From Idiomarinaceae bacterium HL-53 (GTDB lineage Bacteria; Pseudomonadota; Gammaproteobacteria; Enterobacterales; Alteromonadaceae): a stretch of 64,000 nt of DNA. The notes below the pieces were generated by a model, which did no database searches, was not told the origin of the DNA, and saw only the letters and a program-made list of their open reading frames with translations. The stretch is taken from NCBI GenBank assembly GCA_001458075.1, contig LN899469.1, forward strand, positions 1,648,659 to 1,712,658. The letters run 5' to 3'. Shown here piece after piece: positions 1 to 9,787 of this stretch; positions within the stretch are counted from its first letter, which is position 1; every line of letters starts with the position of its first letter. The position numbers and the translations under genes are program-made.

Positions 1-60
1 TAGCTTACATACGTGGGGGATAACTATTTAGATTTCAAGGGCGCACGTTGATTTTCATTA

Positions 61-69
61 TGCTATAAT
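61..69 (+). promoter_or_regulatory. extended -10 promoter element of grxD
   Basis: A TG-n-TATAAT element lies about 35 bases before the grxD start. The -10 hexamer is a perfect sigma-70 match with the extended TG. No convincing -35 hexamer sits at the usual distance, which is tolerable for an extended -10 promoter. Bases 1-60 show no other feature. Confidence 0.55.
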
Positions 70-104
70 GCGCGCCGTTAATTCGGTATTGAGCGAGGTT
101 TCTC

Positions 105-467
105 ATGCAAGAACAAGTGTCTGAAGAAGTACAAGCCGTTCACGACAAAATTCGTCAGCAAATTGCTGAACACGATATTCTGTTGTACATGAAAGGTTCT
201 CCTAAACTCCCCAGTTGTGGATTCTCTGCGCAAGCGTCACAAGCGCTGATGAGCTGCGGGAAGCCGTTCGCTTATGTTGATATTTTGCAGAATCCGGATA
301 TTCGTGCTGAATTACCAAAAATTGCGCAGTGGCCAACCTTCCCGCAGTTGTGGGTGAAGGGGGAGTTAATTGGCGGCTGCGATATTATTCTGGAAATGTT
401 TCAACAGGGCGAACTGCAAACAATAATTGCAGAAGCCGCACCTGAAGAACCTGAGCAAAATAGCTAA
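105..467 (+). CDS. grxD: monothiol glutaredoxin Grx4
   Basis: Monothiol glutaredoxin that binds a glutathione-ligated [2Fe-2S] cluster and takes part in iron-sulfur cluster delivery and iron sensing in the cytosol. The 120-residue protein carries the diagnostic CGFS active site at residues 38-41, the WPTFPQ segment near 76-81 with the cis-proline, and the GGCD glutathione-binding loop at 90-93. Length is slightly above the usual 110-115 because of an acidic C-terminal tail. It stands alone, with an extended -10 promoter upstream and a strong terminator downstream at 491-519. The family assignment is secure; the physiological role is taken from E. coli. Confidence 0.95.
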   Translation: MQEQVSEEVQAVHDKIRQQIAEHDILLYMKGSPKLPSCGFSAQASQALMSCGKPFAYVDILQNPDIRAELPKIAQWPTFPQLWVKGELIGGCDIILEMFQQGELQTIIAEAAPEEPEQNS

Positions 468-490
468 ACGCACAAACAAGATTCAACTTT

Positions 491-519
491 GGAGCTCAAG
501 GTTGGGCTCCATTTTTTTT
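491..519 (+). terminator. intrinsic terminator after grxD
   Basis: A GGAGC/GCTCC stem with a 10-base loop is followed by ATTTTTTTT. It separates grxD from the peroxiredoxin gene. Confidence 0.85.
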
Positions 520-549
520 GCTTTAAACTCAACTTAAATGGAGAAAAAC

Positions 550-1155
550 ATGGCTGTATTGGTAGGCCGTAAGGCCCCTGATTTTACTGCTGCTGCAGTA
601 ACTGGCACAGGTGAAATCGTCGAAAACTTCACATTCAGTGAAGAGATCAAGGGTCAAAAGGCTGTCCTTTTCTTTTATCCGCTAGATTTTACTTTCGTTT
701 GTCCGTCTGAGCTTATCGCGTTCGATAAGCGTTTGGCCGAATTCGAAAGCCGCGGTGTAAAAGTGATCGGTTGTTCAATCGATTCTCAGTTTAGCCACAA
801 CGCATGGCGCAACACTGCTGTAGAGAACGGTGGTATTGGCCAAGTGAAATACCCACTCGTTGCCGATGTGAAACACGAAATCGTAAAAGCTTACGATGTT
901 GAGCATCCAGAAGCCGGTGTTGCATTCCGTGCATCGTTCTTGATCGACGACGAAGGTATGGTGCGTCATCAAATCGTAAACGACTTACCTCTTGGCCGTA
1001 ACATTGACGAAATGCTGCGCATGGTTGACGCATTGTTGTTCCACGAAGAGCACGGCGAAGTTTGTCCAGCAGGTTGGAACAAAGGCGACGAAGGAATGAA
1101 AGCAGACGCGAAAGGCGTTGCTGATTACCTCAGTAAGAACCAAGCGAAACTCTAA
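550..1155 (+). CDS. typical 2-Cys peroxiredoxin (AhpC/Prx1 family)
   Basis: Thiol peroxidase that reduces hydrogen peroxide and organic hydroperoxides in the cytosol. The peroxidatic cysteine is C51 in FTFVCPSE and the resolving cysteine is C172 in the C-terminal EVCPAGWNKG motif. The conserved arginine is in FRASFLID near 127. The C-terminal half is of the long Prx1 type, so it is closer to the TSA-like group than to E. coli AhpC, and no ahpF-type reductase gene is adjacent. An in-frame ATG exists at 538, but the Shine-Dalgarno GGAGA overlaps it and sits correctly for the ATG at 550, giving 201 residues. A terminator follows at 1177-1202. Confidence 0.92.
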   Translation: MAVLVGRKAPDFTAAAVTGTGEIVENFTFSEEIKGQKAVLFFYPLDFTFVCPSELIAFDKRLAEFESRGVKVIGCSIDSQFSHNAWRNTAVENGGIGQVKYPLVADVKHEIVKAYDVEHPEAGVAFRASFLIDDEGMVRHQIVNDLPLGRNIDEMLRMVDALLFHEEHGEVCPAGWNKGDEGMKADAKGVADYLSKNQAKL

Positions 1156-1176
1156 TTTTCGCGACGAGTAATACCA

Positions 1177-1202
1177 AAACGGCTCCCACGGAGCCGTTTT
1201 TT
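1177..1202. terminator. bidirectional terminator between peroxiredoxin gene and rnt
   Basis: The symmetrical hairpin AAAACGGCTC/GAGCCGTTTT with runs of A and T on both sides can terminate the peroxiredoxin gene on the plus strand and rnt on the minus strand. It abuts the rnt stop codon. Confidence 0.85.
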
Positions 1203-1827
1203 ATTCTAAAGGCCAGCCGCCGAGTTGTTGGTAGCGGTTTACTATCCAACAAAAGAGCTCTGCGGTGCGTTCAGTATCATACACAGCAGAATGTGCTTCC
1301 TTTTGATCGAATTCGATACCGGCCGCCTTGCATGCTTTGACCAATACGGTTTGGCCAAGTGCGAGTGCTGAGAGTGCGGTGGTATCTAACGTAACAAACG
1401 GGTGGAAGGGATTACGCTTAAGTCCTGCACGCTCCGCCGCCGCCATCATGAAGCCATGATCAAAAGTTGCATTATGGCCGACTAACACGGCGCGCTGACA
1501 GCCTGCATCTTTTTGCGCCTTACGCACCGCTTTAAAGATATCTCGAAGGGCTTCTGCTTCAGAAACTGCACCGCGCAATGGATGAAACGGGTCTATACCG
1601 TTAAACTCAATGGCTGCTTGTTCAATATTTGCGCCTTCGAAGGGAACGACATGTGCGTGGATTGTATCTTTAGGAATGAGTTTACCGTCTTTATCAAAAT
1701 CGACTAAAACGGCTGCTATTTCCAGTAAAGCATCGTTCTGCGCATTAAAACCGCCGGTTTCAACGTCTATTACTACGGGTAAGTACCCGCGAAACCGTGC
1801 TTTCATTAAACCTTCAATCTCTGCCAT
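1201..1827 (-). CDS. rnt: ribonuclease T
   Basis: DEDDh-family 3'-5' exoribonuclease that trims the 3' ends of tRNA, 5S and 23S rRNA. Exo I is DVETGG (D21, E23), Exo II is [11 protein letters not shown], and Exo III contains [14 protein letters not shown] with the catalytic His and Asp. The C-terminal LGGWPL matches E. coli RNase T. A GTG at 1833 is in frame, but it overlaps the AAGGAG Shine-Dalgarno, which is correctly spaced for the ATG at 1827, so the protein has 208 residues. It is transcribed divergently from motY, an arrangement I recall from Vibrio. Confidence 0.95.
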   Translation of the reverse strand: MAEIEGLMKARFRGYLPVVIDVETGGFNAQNDALLEIAAVLVDFDKDGKLIPKDTIHAHVVPFEGANIEQAAIEFNGIDPFHPLRGAVSEAEALRDIFKAVRKAQKDAGCQRAVLVGHNATFDHGFMMAAAERAGLKRNPFHPFVTLDTTALSALALGQTVLVKACKAAGIEFDQKEAHSAVYDTERTAELFCWIVNRYQQLGGWPLE

Positions 1828-1941
1828 GCGCACTCCTTTTAGTTGCTCGCAGTATGCCAGATTAAGGCAAGAAACGCTAAAGGTTGGCGGCTTTGTGTCG
1901 ATACCTTAAGCATGAAATTATTGAATTACTTTGGGGGCAAT

Positions 1942-2850
1942 ATGCAGTTGAAAGGAAAGCTCACCTTGTTAAGTGTGAGTTTCGCGCTAGCGCTCAGCAA
2001 CCAAGCTCAATCTGCCACCCGCACGTATTCCGCAAACTATGAACACGCTTCTTGGCGTGTCAGCGAGTACTCACCTTTGCAGTGTACTTTGGCGCATGAC
2101 ATTCCACGTTATGGGAAAGTGCGCTTTATGAGTGAAGCGAGCCGTGAATTGAATATGCGAGTCGTTTTAGACATGCGTAGACTACCTGACACTTACGATG
2201 CGGCACAGGTTTTTAGTACTCCACCCGCTTGGCGTCCCGGAGTCGCGCCGCAGCACCTCGGTGAGTTGCCGCTGTACCGTCAGTACGATAGCGAACTTGG
2301 TAAAGAGATGTCGTGGGTATTGCTCACCGAATTGGAAAAGGGCATGACACCTACCTTTACTTATCAAGACTGGCACAACCAACGTGACCAAGTGCGAGTT
2401 GAAGTGTCGGCCGTGAATTTTCAGGAGCGGTATGACGACTTTATGAATTGTGTTGCACAGCTGCTTCCTTATGGTTTTGAAGATATAGCTTTTACAGTGT
2501 TAACCTACCAAGAGAAAACGACCGAATTAACCAATGCCGCGAAGCGCAAACTGATGCGTGTGGGGGAGTATTTAACTTACGATCAAGACATAGAGTTGGT
2601 GTTAATAGCAGGCTATACCGACGCCTATGGGAGTTATGACGAGAACCAAGCATTGTCGGAATCACGTGCACAAGCAGTGAAGGATTTTCTCGTGGAGCGC
2701 GGTATTGAAGAAAGCCAGATTTCCATCCGTGGTTATAGCGAAATGCGTCATATCGCTGGAAATGAAAATGAGCTGGAGCGCGCACAAAACCGACGCGTGG
2801 TTGTGCAAATTAGCCGTCCATTTAATCAAGACTTATTGTCGAGTAATTAA
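1942..2850 (+). CDS. motY: sodium-type flagellar motor protein MotY
   Basis: Periplasmic component of the T ring, which anchors the PomA/PomB-type stator around the polar sodium-driven flagellar motor. The 302-residue protein has a signal peptide ending at SNQAQSA, an N-terminal MotY domain with the landmarks PLQCTLAHDIPRYG, ELEKGMTPTFTYQDW and FEDIAFTVLTY, and a C-terminal OmpA-like peptidoglycan-binding domain from about residue 190 (GYTDAYG, LSESRAQAV, NRRVVVQI). Longer in-frame starts exist, including an ATG at 1912; 1942 is chosen because the signal peptide then begins normally, but the ribosome site is weak for both. The stop overlaps the convergent nth stop. No other motor gene is in the window. 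Confidence 0.92.
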   Translation: MQLKGKLTLLSVSFALALSNQAQSATRTYSANYEHASWRVSEYSPLQCTLAHDIPRYGKVRFMSEASRELNMRVVLDMRRLPDTYDAAQVFSTPPAWRPGVAPQHLGELPLYRQYDSELGKEMSWVLLTELEKGMTPTFTYQDWHNQRDQVRVEVSAVNFQERYDDFMNCVAQLLPYGFEDIAFTVLTYQEKTTELTNAAKRKLMRVGEYLTYDQDIELVLIAGYTDAYGSYDENQALSESRAQAVKDFLVERGIEESQISIRGYSEMRHIAGNENELERAQNRRVVVQISRPFNQDLLSSN

Positions 2851-3482
2851 ATCTCAGTTTTATCTTTAAATTCGCACAAATCCTCGATGATGCAGGAGCC
2901 GCATCGAGGTTTCCGCGCTACACATGTATAGCGACCATGAAGAATGAGCCAGTGATGAACATCTACCTTGAATTCAGCTGGAACAACTTTTAAGAGCTTT
3001 TGTTCAACAAGATCAACGTTTTTTCCAACGGCAAACTTGGTTCGGTTACTCACGCGAAAGATATGCGTATCGACGGCAATGGTTGGCCAGCCAAACGCTG
3101 TGTTCAAAACCACATTCGCGGTTTTGCGACCGACACCTGGTAACGCCTCGAGCGCTGCGCGGTTTTCCGGCACCACGCCACCGTGCTCATCAATTAATAT
3201 TTTGCAGGTCTTGATCACATTCTCGGCTTTGGTGTTAAACAAGCCGATAGTCTTGATATAGTGCTTCACGCCGTCGACACCGAGTGCGTACATGTCATGT
3301 GGGTTGTTAGCCACTTGAAACAATGGTCCTGTTGCTTTATTCACCCCTACATCGGTAGCTTGCGCTGAAAGTAACACAGCAATGAGCAACTCGAACGGAT
3401 TTGAAAAGTTCAATTCAGTGGTTGGTTTCGGGTTATTTGCACGCAAACGTGTAAGTATTTCTAATCTTTTTTGCTTGTTCAT
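2847..3482 (-). CDS. nth: endonuclease III
   Basis: DNA glycosylase/AP lyase for oxidised pyrimidines in base excision repair. The 211 residues match E. coli Nth in length and numbering: helix-hairpin-helix LPGVGRKTA with catalytic K120, D138 in VDTH, and the [4Fe-4S] ligands C187, C194, C197 and C203. It is the last gene of the rsxABCDGE operon, and its start overlaps the rsxE stop by 4 bases. The nth linkage to rsx/rnf is conserved in many gammaproteobacteria. It shares its terminal bases with motY on the other strand, and no terminator is visible there. Confidence 0.96.
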   Translation of the reverse strand: MNKQKRLEILTRLRANNPKPTTELNFSNPFELLIAVLLSAQATDVGVNKATGPLFQVANNPHDMYALGVDGVKHYIKTIGLFNTKAENVIKTCKILIDEHGGVVPENRAALEALPGVGRKTANVVLNTAFGWPTIAVDTHIFRVSNRTKFAVGKNVDLVEQKLLKVVPAEFKVDVHHWLILHGRYTCVARKPRCGSCIIEDLCEFKDKTEI

Positions 3483-4174
3483 ACCGAAGTCACTCGTGCT
3501 CGGGTTGCCTTTTCAACAGGAGACTTGACGACTCGTTCTGCGCGCATACGATCGATCATGTTTTTGATTGCTATTAACATGCCAAGACCGAGAAAAGCGC
3601 CCGGTGGCAAGACCGCTAAGAGTAATGGGTAATCGAATTGAATCACTTCAACGCGGAGGCCGCTGGCCCAGGGACCAAGCAATAAGTCTGCACCATCAAA
3701 TAAGGTGCCTTGCCCAATTAACTCTCTTAATGCTCCGAGCAAAACAAGTACAAATGCAAAACCAAGACCCATCATAAAGCCATCGTAGGCAGCGAGCTGC
3801 CATGGGTTTTTGGAAGCATATGCCTCGGCACGACCGATAATTGCGCAGTTTGTTACGATTAGAGGAATAAAGATGCCAAGAGACATAAAGAGCCCGTAGG
3901 TAAAGGCATTCATTAGTAGCTCAATCAGTGTTACAAAAGTTGCAATGACAATAACAAACACAGGAATTCTGATTTCATTGGGTACCCATTGGCGTACCAA
4001 TGAAACTGTTACATTCGATCCCACCAATACAAATAAAGTGGCAAGACCCAAGCCAAGCGCGTTGGTGATGGTACTGGTAACCGCTAGTAGAGGACATAAC
4101 CCTAACAGCTGAACAAGCGCTGGATTGTTCTCCCAAAGACCGTTCTTGGTAAGTGTGGTGAGTTCAGATGACAT
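3479..4174 (-). CDS. rsxE: Rsx/Rnf electron transport complex subunit E
   Basis: Integral membrane subunit of the Rsx (Rnf) complex, which couples electron transfer between NADH and ferredoxin to sodium or proton movement and, in E. coli, keeps SoxR reduced. The 231 residues (same length as E. coli RsxE) form about six membrane segments and contain the paired [13 protein letters not shown] and [15 protein letters not shown] motifs shared with RsxA and NqrD/E, including the membrane cysteines that bind an iron-sulfur centre in the family. Its start overlaps the rsxG stop by one base and its stop overlaps nth by four. Confidence 0.94.
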   Translation of the reverse strand: MSSELTTLTKNGLWENNPALVQLLGLCPLLAVTSTITNALGLGLATLFVLVGSNVTVSLVRQWVPNEIRIPVFVIVIATFVTLIELLMNAFTYGLFMSLGIFIPLIVTNCAIIGRAEAYASKNPWQLAAYDGFMMGLGFAFVLVLLGALRELIGQGTLFDGADLLLGPWASGLRVEVIQFDYPLLLAVLPPGAFLGLGMLIAIKNMIDRMRAERVVKSPVEKATRARVTSV

Positions 4175-4824
4175 TAATGATCTCCTCCCTCGTTAATTTG
4201 GCAGGTGGATGGTGCTGCGAAAATCTCTGTTTTATTGTTGTTCGCCCAGATAATCGTTCGTTCAATCGCATTGATCACAGCACGAGGCGTGATAGTTGCT
4301 CCCGTAAATTGTTCAAATGCACCACCATCTTTACGCACTTCCCAACGACTACTCTCTTGCGGAGGAATCACCTCTTGCGCAAATTTTAAGATCCAGTCGC
4401 TCTTTCGCGTTTCAATTTTATCGCCGAGGCCAGGCGTTTCTTTATGTTGCAGAACCCGGGCGCCAAGCACGCGTCCCTCTGTATTGATCGCAACGAGCAT
4501 TCTGATCTCACCACTGTAGCCGTCGGGTGCATTTGTTTGAATCGCGAGCGCGGTGTCTTCACCGTTCAAACGAGAACGGTAGACAGGTTGAGGCGTAGAC
4601 GTACCCAAAACCTCAGGTAGCTCATAAAGAGTGCAATCATGGAATAAGTCATTATCGTGGAGCGCAGGTGGAATGAGTACATTCAAGGTTTTTAAAAGCT
4701 CACTCCGCTGCTGAGCAGCAATACGGTCAGCAGTAAGGTATTGAGTGAGTACTAATAAGGCCGTAGCAATGAGTGCGAATGCGCCTAAAATAAGCCCGTT
4801 CTTTCGCATCTGAGTTATGATCAT
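4174..4824 (-). CDS. rsxG: Rsx/Rnf complex FMN-binding subunit G
   Basis: Periplasm-facing subunit with a covalently bound FMN. A single N-terminal membrane helix (about residues 8-30) is followed by the FMN-binding domain. The TGATIT motif at 174-179 is the S/TGAT flavinylation site, where FMN is attached through a threonine phosphodiester by Apb[13 protein letters not shown] near 127-138 is also typical. Length is 216 against 206 in E. coli. It overlaps rsxD by 4 bases. The transferase ApbE is not encoded in this window. Confidence 0.94.
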   Translation of the reverse strand: MIITQMRKNGLILGAFALIATALLVLTQYLTADRIAAQQRSELLKTLNVLIPPALHDNDLFHDCTLYELPEVLGTSTPQPVYRSRLNGEDTALAIQTNAPDGYSGEIRMLVAINTEGRVLGARVLQHKETPGLGDKIETRKSDWILKFAQEVIPPQESSRWEVRKDGGAFEQFTGATITPRAVINAIERTIIWANNNKTEIFAAPSTCQINEGGDH

Positions 4825-5921
4825 GATGGGTCACCCTTCGATGCTTTCGATTTTAGATGTTTGTGACCATAGGTAGTGGGCTGGGAAAAATAATCGATGG
4901 CTGGTACACAAAGATTAGCAAGCAATACTGCGAATGCCACTGCATCGGGATAAGCGCCCCAAGTCCGAATCACATAAATGAGTAGACCAATCAGTAATCC
5001 ATAGTACACCTTACCGCGATTGGAGGTGGCAGCCGAAACCGGGTCTGTGGCGATAAAAAATGCACCAAGCATGGTTGCACCGCTGAGGAGGTGAATATTA
5101 ATCCCTGGTAATTGATCAGGCGCAAAGCTTGCGCCTATTCCTGAGAAGAGAAGGAGCGCCCCCACGATCGAAAGCGGGATATGCCATGTAATCACGCGGC
5201 GAGCAACCAAATAAAGCCCTCCGAGTAAATAGGCGACATTGACATGTTGCCAACCGATACCAGCAAAACCTTGGAAGATCGGCCCATTTAACGCTTCGTT
5301 TAGCGTAAATCCTTGCATCGTTTGATTGCGGATATGGTCGAGGGGTGTGGCCATCGAAACAGCATCAATTCCACGCCCCATTTCCACTAGCGTGGCCTGT
5401 GTAAGATTGAAACCATCATACGTGTATTGTGTGAAAAACAACCAAAAGCTATCGAGAAAGCTTATGTCCATTGTGGCGAGAGGAGCTGGAGGTGTCCAAC
5501 TGGTCATTTGTACTGGAAAAGATATCAGGAGTAAGACATAGCCTGCCATTGCAGGATTGAAAATGTTCTGCCCCACACCGCCAAACATGTGCTTTACAAC
5601 GGCAATGGAAAACACGACCCCAATAAGAATAATCCACCAAGGTGCAAGTGGTGGAATACTGACCGCAAGTAAGGCGGCGGTAAGAATGGCCGTATTATCT
5701 TTTAACGCCATTGTAACGGGTCGATTTCTTAAAGCGAGGGCGGTTGCTTCCGTTGCGACGGCGACCAGAATGGCGAACACAAGCTGCAAAATAACGCCCC
5801 AGCCAAAAAACCAGATTTGCACTAGAATTCCCGGAATCATGGCAAGTAAAACTTGCTGCATGACCCAAGCCGTATTTCTTCGCAAATGATGATGTGGCGA
5901 TGAAGCTATCAACATACTCAT
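4821..5921 (-). CDS. rsxD: Rsx/Rnf complex membrane subunit D
   Basis: Polytopic membrane subunit homologous to NqrB, with a second covalent FMN. The flavinylated threonine is T192 in the motif SMATPL. The 366 residues form about nine or ten membrane segments, and the loop KHMFGGVGQNIFNPA near 110-124 is characteristic. Start and stop overlap the flanking rsxC and rsxG by 4 bases, so translation is probably coupled. Length agrees with the family (352 in E. coli). Confidence 0.95.
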   Translation of the reverse strand: MSMLIASSPHHHLRRNTAWVMQQVLLAMIPGILVQIWFFGWGVILQLVFAILVAVATEATALALRNRPVTMALKDNTAILTAALLAVSIPPLAPWWIILIGVVFSIAVVKHMFGGVGQNIFNPAMAGYVLLLISFPVQMTSWTPPAPLATMDISFLDSFWLFFTQYTYDGFNLTQATLVEMGRGIDAVSMATPLDHIRNQTMQGFTLNEALNGPIFQGFAGIGWQHVNVAYLLGGLYLVARRVITWHIPLSIVGALLLFSGIGASFAPDQLPGINIHLLSGATMLGAFFIATDPVSAATSNRGKVYYGLLIGLLIYVIRTWGAYPDAVAFAVLLANLCVPAIDYFSQPTTYGHKHLKSKASKGDPS

Positions 5922-7513
5922 GAGTTGTCTTTGTCTCCGCTTTTATTCGCACGTTCTTGAGCTGCCTTCTTTGCTTTAGCTCGTGCGATTGCCGCCGCTA
6001 CTTGCGCCTTTTTATCATTTTCTTGAGGCGCTGCTTGTGTGGTTTGCTCAGCCCTTGCCGCAAGCGCTTCTTTGCGCGCTTCGGCTGCCTTTTTATGGCG
6101 CTCCAGTCGTTCTTGCTTTTCTCGTTCTAAACGTGCTTGCCGGGCTTCAAATCGTTGCCGTGCAATTTCTGCTTTCTTTTGCTCAATAACGGACTCACGA
6201 ATCTCAGCTTTCGCTTTTCGGTAATAGTGAACGAGCGGTATTTCACTTGGACATACATAAGCGCAAGCACCACATTCTATGCAATCGGCAAGATGATGCT
6301 CGGTGAGCGCTTCGTGATCGTGATCTTTGGCATACCAAAGTAATTGTTGGGGCAAGAGCGACGCGGGACAGACCTGTTCGCAATGCCCGCAACGAATACA
6401 AGGCATTTCGTTGTTCGTGGGTGCAAGCTCTGAAAGCGTTGGGCACAAAATACAATTGGTTGTTTTAATTACTGGAATATCGGTGTTAGGAATGGTGTAA
6501 CCCATCATCGGGCCACCAACAATAACGCGTTGTCCACTTTCCGGCTCAAGTTGCGCTTGGGAAAGCAGGTGTGAAATGGGCGTTCCTAACAAAGCCCATG
6601 TTGTGCCAGGCTGCGCTAACGCGTCGCCGGTGAGGGTGACCACCCGCTCCATCAGCGGTTCACCTAAATAGACTGCTTGATGAATTGCAAATGCAGTTCC
6701 AGTGTTGTGCATAAGAATACCGATGTCTGCAGGGTAGCCGTCGGCAGGCACCTCTTTCCCAGTGAGAATTTGAATAAGTTGTTTCTCACCCCCGGAAGGA
6801 TATTTTGTGGGGATCACCACTATTTCTATGGCCGCACTGGCTTGTTGCACTGCTTCTTGGACCGCGGCGATCGCTTCAGGTTTGTTATCTTCGATGGCAA
6901 TTATGACGCGTGGCGCGTTCAACAAATAATGGAGTACACAAGTTCCAGAGACAATCTCACGCGCATGCTCACGCATGAGGCGGTCATCGGAAACGATGTA
7001 AGGTTCACATTCCACACCATTGATGATTAGCAATTCAATGGCCTGTGTTTGTCTAATCTTCTGGTCGGTTGGGAAGCCTGCGCCACCCAAACCAGCGATG
7101 CCGGCATCGCGAATGTGCTCCAGTAACAAATGTTGATCGGCATTCAACGGATTGGTGAGTGCCTCAAAGTTGACACACTCATGCTTACCATCGACATCAA
7201 TGGTAATAGTCGGTACCGGAATTGCTGAAGGGTGGTTACTGGGATGCTCGCTGATAGCTCTCACGATACCTGAGGTTGGTGCGTGTATAGGTAAACCACC
7301 ATAGATACCTGGCTTCACTAATGGCTGCCCCCGAAGCACTCGTTCTCCGATCGAAACTATTACTTCTCCAACTGCACCAATATGCTGTTTAAGAGGAATA
7401 TAAAGCGTCGACGGTAATGTGACCTGAGCAATTTTGGTTTGATTGGCTACAGTTTTTCGCTCTGGCGGATGAATGCCTCCGTGAAAATTCCAAAGTTTAA
7501 CGGCTTGACTCAT
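5918..7513 (-). CDS. rsxC: Rsx/Rnf complex subunit C, NADH- and FMN-binding iron-sulfur protein
   Basis: Peripheral subunit that takes electrons from NADH. Its N terminus [11 protein letters not shown] is typical. The GGAGFPT loop belongs to the NADH/FMN fold shared with complex I 51-kDa proteins. Two [4Fe-4S] motifs follow, [12 protein letters not shown] and [12 protein letters not shown]. The C-terminal tail, about 90 residues, is rich in Ala, Lys, Glu and Arg and probably forms a coiled coil; it is much shorter than in E. coli RsxC (740 residues). A longer reading frame extends upstream, but the ATG at 7513 has a GGAGG site and overlaps rsxB by 4 bases, giving 531 residues. Confidence 0.95.
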   Translation of the reverse strand: MSQAVKLWNFHGGIHPPERKTVANQTKIAQVTLPSTLYIPLKQHIGAVGEVIVSIGERVLRGQPLVKPGIYGGLPIHAPTSGIVRAISEHPSNHPSAIPVPTITIDVDGKHECVNFEALTNPLNADQHLLLEHIRDAGIAGLGGAGFPTDQKIRQTQAIELLIINGVECEPYIVSDDRLMREHAREIVSGTCVLHYLLNAPRVIIAIEDNKPEAIAAVQEAVQQASAAIEIVVIPTKYPSGGEKQLIQILTGKEVPADGYPADIGILMHNTGTAFAIHQAVYLGEPLMERVVTLTGDALAQPGTTWALLGTPISHLLSQAQLEPESGQRVIVGGPMMGYTIPNTDIPVIKTTNCILCPTLSELAPTNNEMPCIRCGHCEQVCPASLLPQQLLWYAKDHDHEALTEHHLADCIECGACAYVCPSEIPLVHYYRKAKAEIRESVIEQKKAEIARQRFEARQARLEREKQERLERHKKAAEARKEALAARAEQTTQAAPQENDKKAQVAAAIARAKAKKAAQERANKSGDKDNS

Positions 7514-8097
7514 GATTGAGCCTCCGAAGATTGCTCTGGTGCCGCATTGACGATTTGTACGGGAATAATTTCTAAGTCCCATTTCCATCGCTCTGCCTTG
7601 GTTTGAACTGGTAGCATATCGATACAATCGACTGGGCAGGGCTCTACGCACAGGTCACAGCCTGTACATTCATCCACAATAACCGTATGCATTTGACGAT
7701 TGGCGCCAATAATCGCGTCCACCGGGCACGCTTGAATACATTTGGTGCAGCCAATGCACTCGTCTTCTCGAATGTAGGCAACTTTCTTTACGTCTTCAGT
7801 GCCATGCGCTGCATCGAGCGGTTTGGCTTCTCTCCCTGTTAATGCCGAAAGCTTTTCAATTGTCGCTTGGCCACCGGGAGGGCATTTATTGATTTCATCG
7901 CCATTCGCGATAGCTTCTGCATAGGGTCGGCAACCAGGGTATCCGCATTGCCCACATTGAGTTTGGGGAAGAATTTCGTCGATCTGGTCAACTAATGGGT
8001 CACTTTCGACCTTAAAGCGGACCGCAGCAAAACCTAAAATAACGCCGAAGATGAGCGCGAGTATAGAAACCACAATGATACCGGTCATTAAACTCAT
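7510..8097 (-). CDS. rsxB: Rsx/Rnf complex ferredoxin subunit B
   Basis: Membrane-anchored iron-sulfur protein that passes electrons through the complex. One N-terminal helix is followed by a four-cysteine domain (C48, C51, C56, C72) and two ferredoxin-type [4Fe-4S] sites, [12 protein letters not shown] (C114-C124) and [12 protein letters not shown] (C144-C154). The 195 residues agree with the family. It starts 2 bases after rsxA. Confidence 0.96.
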   Translation of the reverse strand: MSLMTGIIVVSILALIFGVILGFAAVRFKVESDPLVDQIDEILPQTQCGQCGYPGCRPYAEAIANGDEINKCPPGGQATIEKLSALTGREAKPLDAAHGTEDVKKVAYIREDECIGCTKCIQACPVDAIIGANRQMHTVIVDECTGCDLCVEPCPVDCIDMLPVQTKAERWKWDLEIIPVQIVNAAPEQSSEAQS

Positions 8098-8099
8098 TG

Positions 8100-8678
8100 C
8101 TAGCCCACCAGTCCGCTAAAGCCCATGAACGCGAGCGACATTAACCCTGCCGTAATCATACCGATCGCCGCGCCTCGAAATGCAACAGGCACGTCGGCTG
8201 CTGCAACACGTTCGCGAATCGCAGCAAAGAGTACCAGTACTAAACTAAAACCGATGGCCGCGCCCAACCCATAAAAAACGGATTGAATGAAGTTGTGTTG
8301 CTCAGTGATATTCAAGAGCGCAACGCCTAACACCGCACAATTTGTGGTAATGAGCGGCAAGAAGATACCAAGTAGGCGATACAATGTAGGGCTTGTTTTA
8401 TGTACGACCATTTCGGTAAATTGAACTACCACTGCGATGACTAGAATGAAGCTCAAAGTTCGCAGAGCCATCAAGTCAAGTGGTAGGAGAATATATTGGT
8501 TCACCAAATAGCTACAGACCGATGCGAGTGTGAGTACGAAAGTCGTTGCAGCGGACATACCAATGGCTGTTTCCAGCTTCCCGGAGACTCCCATAAACGG
8601 GCATAAACCGAGGAACTGAACTAACACGAAGTTGTTCACTAAAACAGTCGCAATTAAAAGCAGTAAAATTTCGGTCAT
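8100..8678 (-). CDS. rsxA: Rsx/Rnf complex membrane subunit A
   Basis: First gene of the rsxABCDGE-nth operon. The 192-residue protein has about six membrane helices and the two mirror-related motifs [13 protein letters not shown] and [14 protein letters not shown], whose cysteines ligate an iron-sulfur centre between the A and E subunits. The operon promoter should lie in 8679-8820; I see no strong consensus on the minus strand. Confidence 0.95.
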   Translation of the reverse strand: MTEILLLLIATVLVNNFVLVQFLGLCPFMGVSGKLETAIGMSAATTFVLTLASVCSYLVNQYILLPLDLMALRTLSFILVIAVVVQFTEMVVHKTSPTLYRLLGIFLPLITTNCAVLGVALLNITEQHNFIQSVFYGLGAAIGFSLVLVLFAAIRERVAAADVPVAFRGAAIGMITAGLMSLAFMGFSGLVG

Positions 8679-8821
8679 GGACTCACTTTGATACTAGGGC
8701 GGCGCCCAATGTGTATGACGTGTCGTATCGTTCTGCTATTATCTCGATTTCATGCAGCAGACGCAACTTTCTAGGCAGAATCTGTGTAAATTCGGTACTA
8801 TAAATATAGACTGCACAATTA

Positions 8822-9373
8822 TTGTTTACAGAATTCAAGGAGCACGTTCTGTCCTCTATTTTTCAACACTTGAGAATGGCCGACGAGACTGCGTTTTATT
8901 GGCTGTTTGACAGAACTAGACCCTTACGTAAATCGCGACTCGCTTTTTGGCTCTCGCGCAGTGGGGATGGTCCTTACTATGCGTTGTTTACCTTACTGGC
9001 GATTATTGCCACCATCGAGGGAAGCTGGCTTTTCTTGCAACGAGCACTGCTTGCGTTTGCTATCGAGGTACCGTTATTTATCTGGTTAAAGAACGTTTTA
9101 AAACGCAATCGGCCGGCGGTGCGCAAGCAATTTCGTCCGGTTATTAAGCCCGCTGATAAATTCAGCTTTCCTTCTGGGCATTCGACCGCCGCATTCTTAT
9201 TTGCTGCACTGGTGGTTGCCAGTTTTCCGGTGTGGAGTAGCGCCGTTTACATTTGGGCGTTTGGCGTTGCTATTTCTCGAGTTGCTTTGGGTGTACATTT
9301 CCCAAGTGACGTGCTTGCGGGTGCGGTGTTAGGGACTGGGATTGCTGCTGCCGTTATGGCGGTATTAGCTTAG
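8822..9373 (+). CDS. PAP2-family membrane phosphatase
   Basis: Integral membrane acid phosphatase of the PAP2 family (lipid phosphates such as phosphatidylglycerol phosphate or undecaprenyl pyrophosphate). All three catalytic blocks are present: KNVLKRNRP (KX6RP), FPSGHS, and SRVALGVHFPSD (SRX5HX3D), with four or five membrane helices. The start is uncertain. The TTG at 8822 has no ribosome site, whereas AAGGAG at 8837-8842 is ideally placed for an in-frame CTG at 8849; an ATG at 8876 has a poor site. The substrate cannot be told from sequence; PgpB- or BacA-like roles are both possible. Confidence 0.82.
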   Translation: MFTEFKEHVLSSIFQHLRMADETAFYWLFDRTRPLRKSRLAFWLSRSGDGPYYALFTLLAIIATIEGSWLFLQRALLAFAIEVPLFIWLKNVLKRNRPAVRKQFRPVIKPADKFSFPSGHSTAAFLFAALVVASFPVWSSAVYIWAFGVAISRVALGVHFPSDVLAGAVLGTGIAAAVMAVLA

Positions 9374-9404
9374 TTAAGTATGTTGCATTGAGGCTTTGGA
9401 GATT

Positions 9405-9481
9405 TGGCTCCCCAGGTTGGATTCGAACCAACGACACATGGATTAACAGTCCACCGCTCTAACCGACTGAGCTACTGGGGA
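9405..9481 (-). tRNA. tRNA-Asn (GTT)
   Basis: On the minus strand a 77-base cloverleaf begins TCCCCAGTAG, has the anticodon loop CTGTTAA, the T loop TTCGAAT and an encoded CCA. It is the second of two nearly identical copies transcribed from the promoter at 9596-9624. The D arm differs from the first copy by one base. Confidence 0.97.
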
Positions 9482-9500
9482 ATAGAAAGGACGTTAAGCT

Positions 9501-9577
9501 TGGCTCCCCAGGTTGGATTCGAACCAACGACACATGGATTAACAGTCCACCGCTCTAACCAACTGAGCTACTGGGGA
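9501..9577 (-). tRNA. tRNA-Asn (GTT)
   Basis: Promoter-proximal copy of the tandem tRNA-Asn pair, 77 bases with encoded CCA and anticodon GTT. The spacer to the second copy is 19 bases. Confidence 0.97.
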
Positions 9578-9595
9578 ATCGCTTAACGGGGCGGA

Positions 9596-9624
9596 ATCTT
9601 AATCCGCGACTTGCGCGCTGTCAA
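9596..9624 (-). promoter_or_regulatory. promoter of the tRNA-Asn pair
   Basis: Read on the minus strand, TTGACA is followed by 17 bases and TAAGAT, then a GC-rich discriminator of the kind seen at stringently controlled stable-RNA promoters. The first tRNA-Asn begins about 19 bases downstream of the -10. Confidence 0.85.
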
Positions 9625-9787
9625 CCATACAAACAACAATTTTCACGGGAATCGACCCGATTGAAGAAATAATGTGCAGTTTTGGCACTTTAACCGCAAA
9701 ATCCGAGTGAAAGTCGTATTTTTCTATTTAATTCTCTAAAAGCTCGAATTCATTAGGGTTCACGGGGACTCCAAAATTCCTCGTCTT

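Noticed and set aside
9404-9586. Reading frame with repeated APQVGFEPTTHGL-type segments
   Set aside because: It lies antisense to the two tRNA-Asn genes; this is a known type of spurious protein. The same holds for the frames over tRNA-Val at 15199-15549 and over tRNA-Ser/Arg at 42092-42352.
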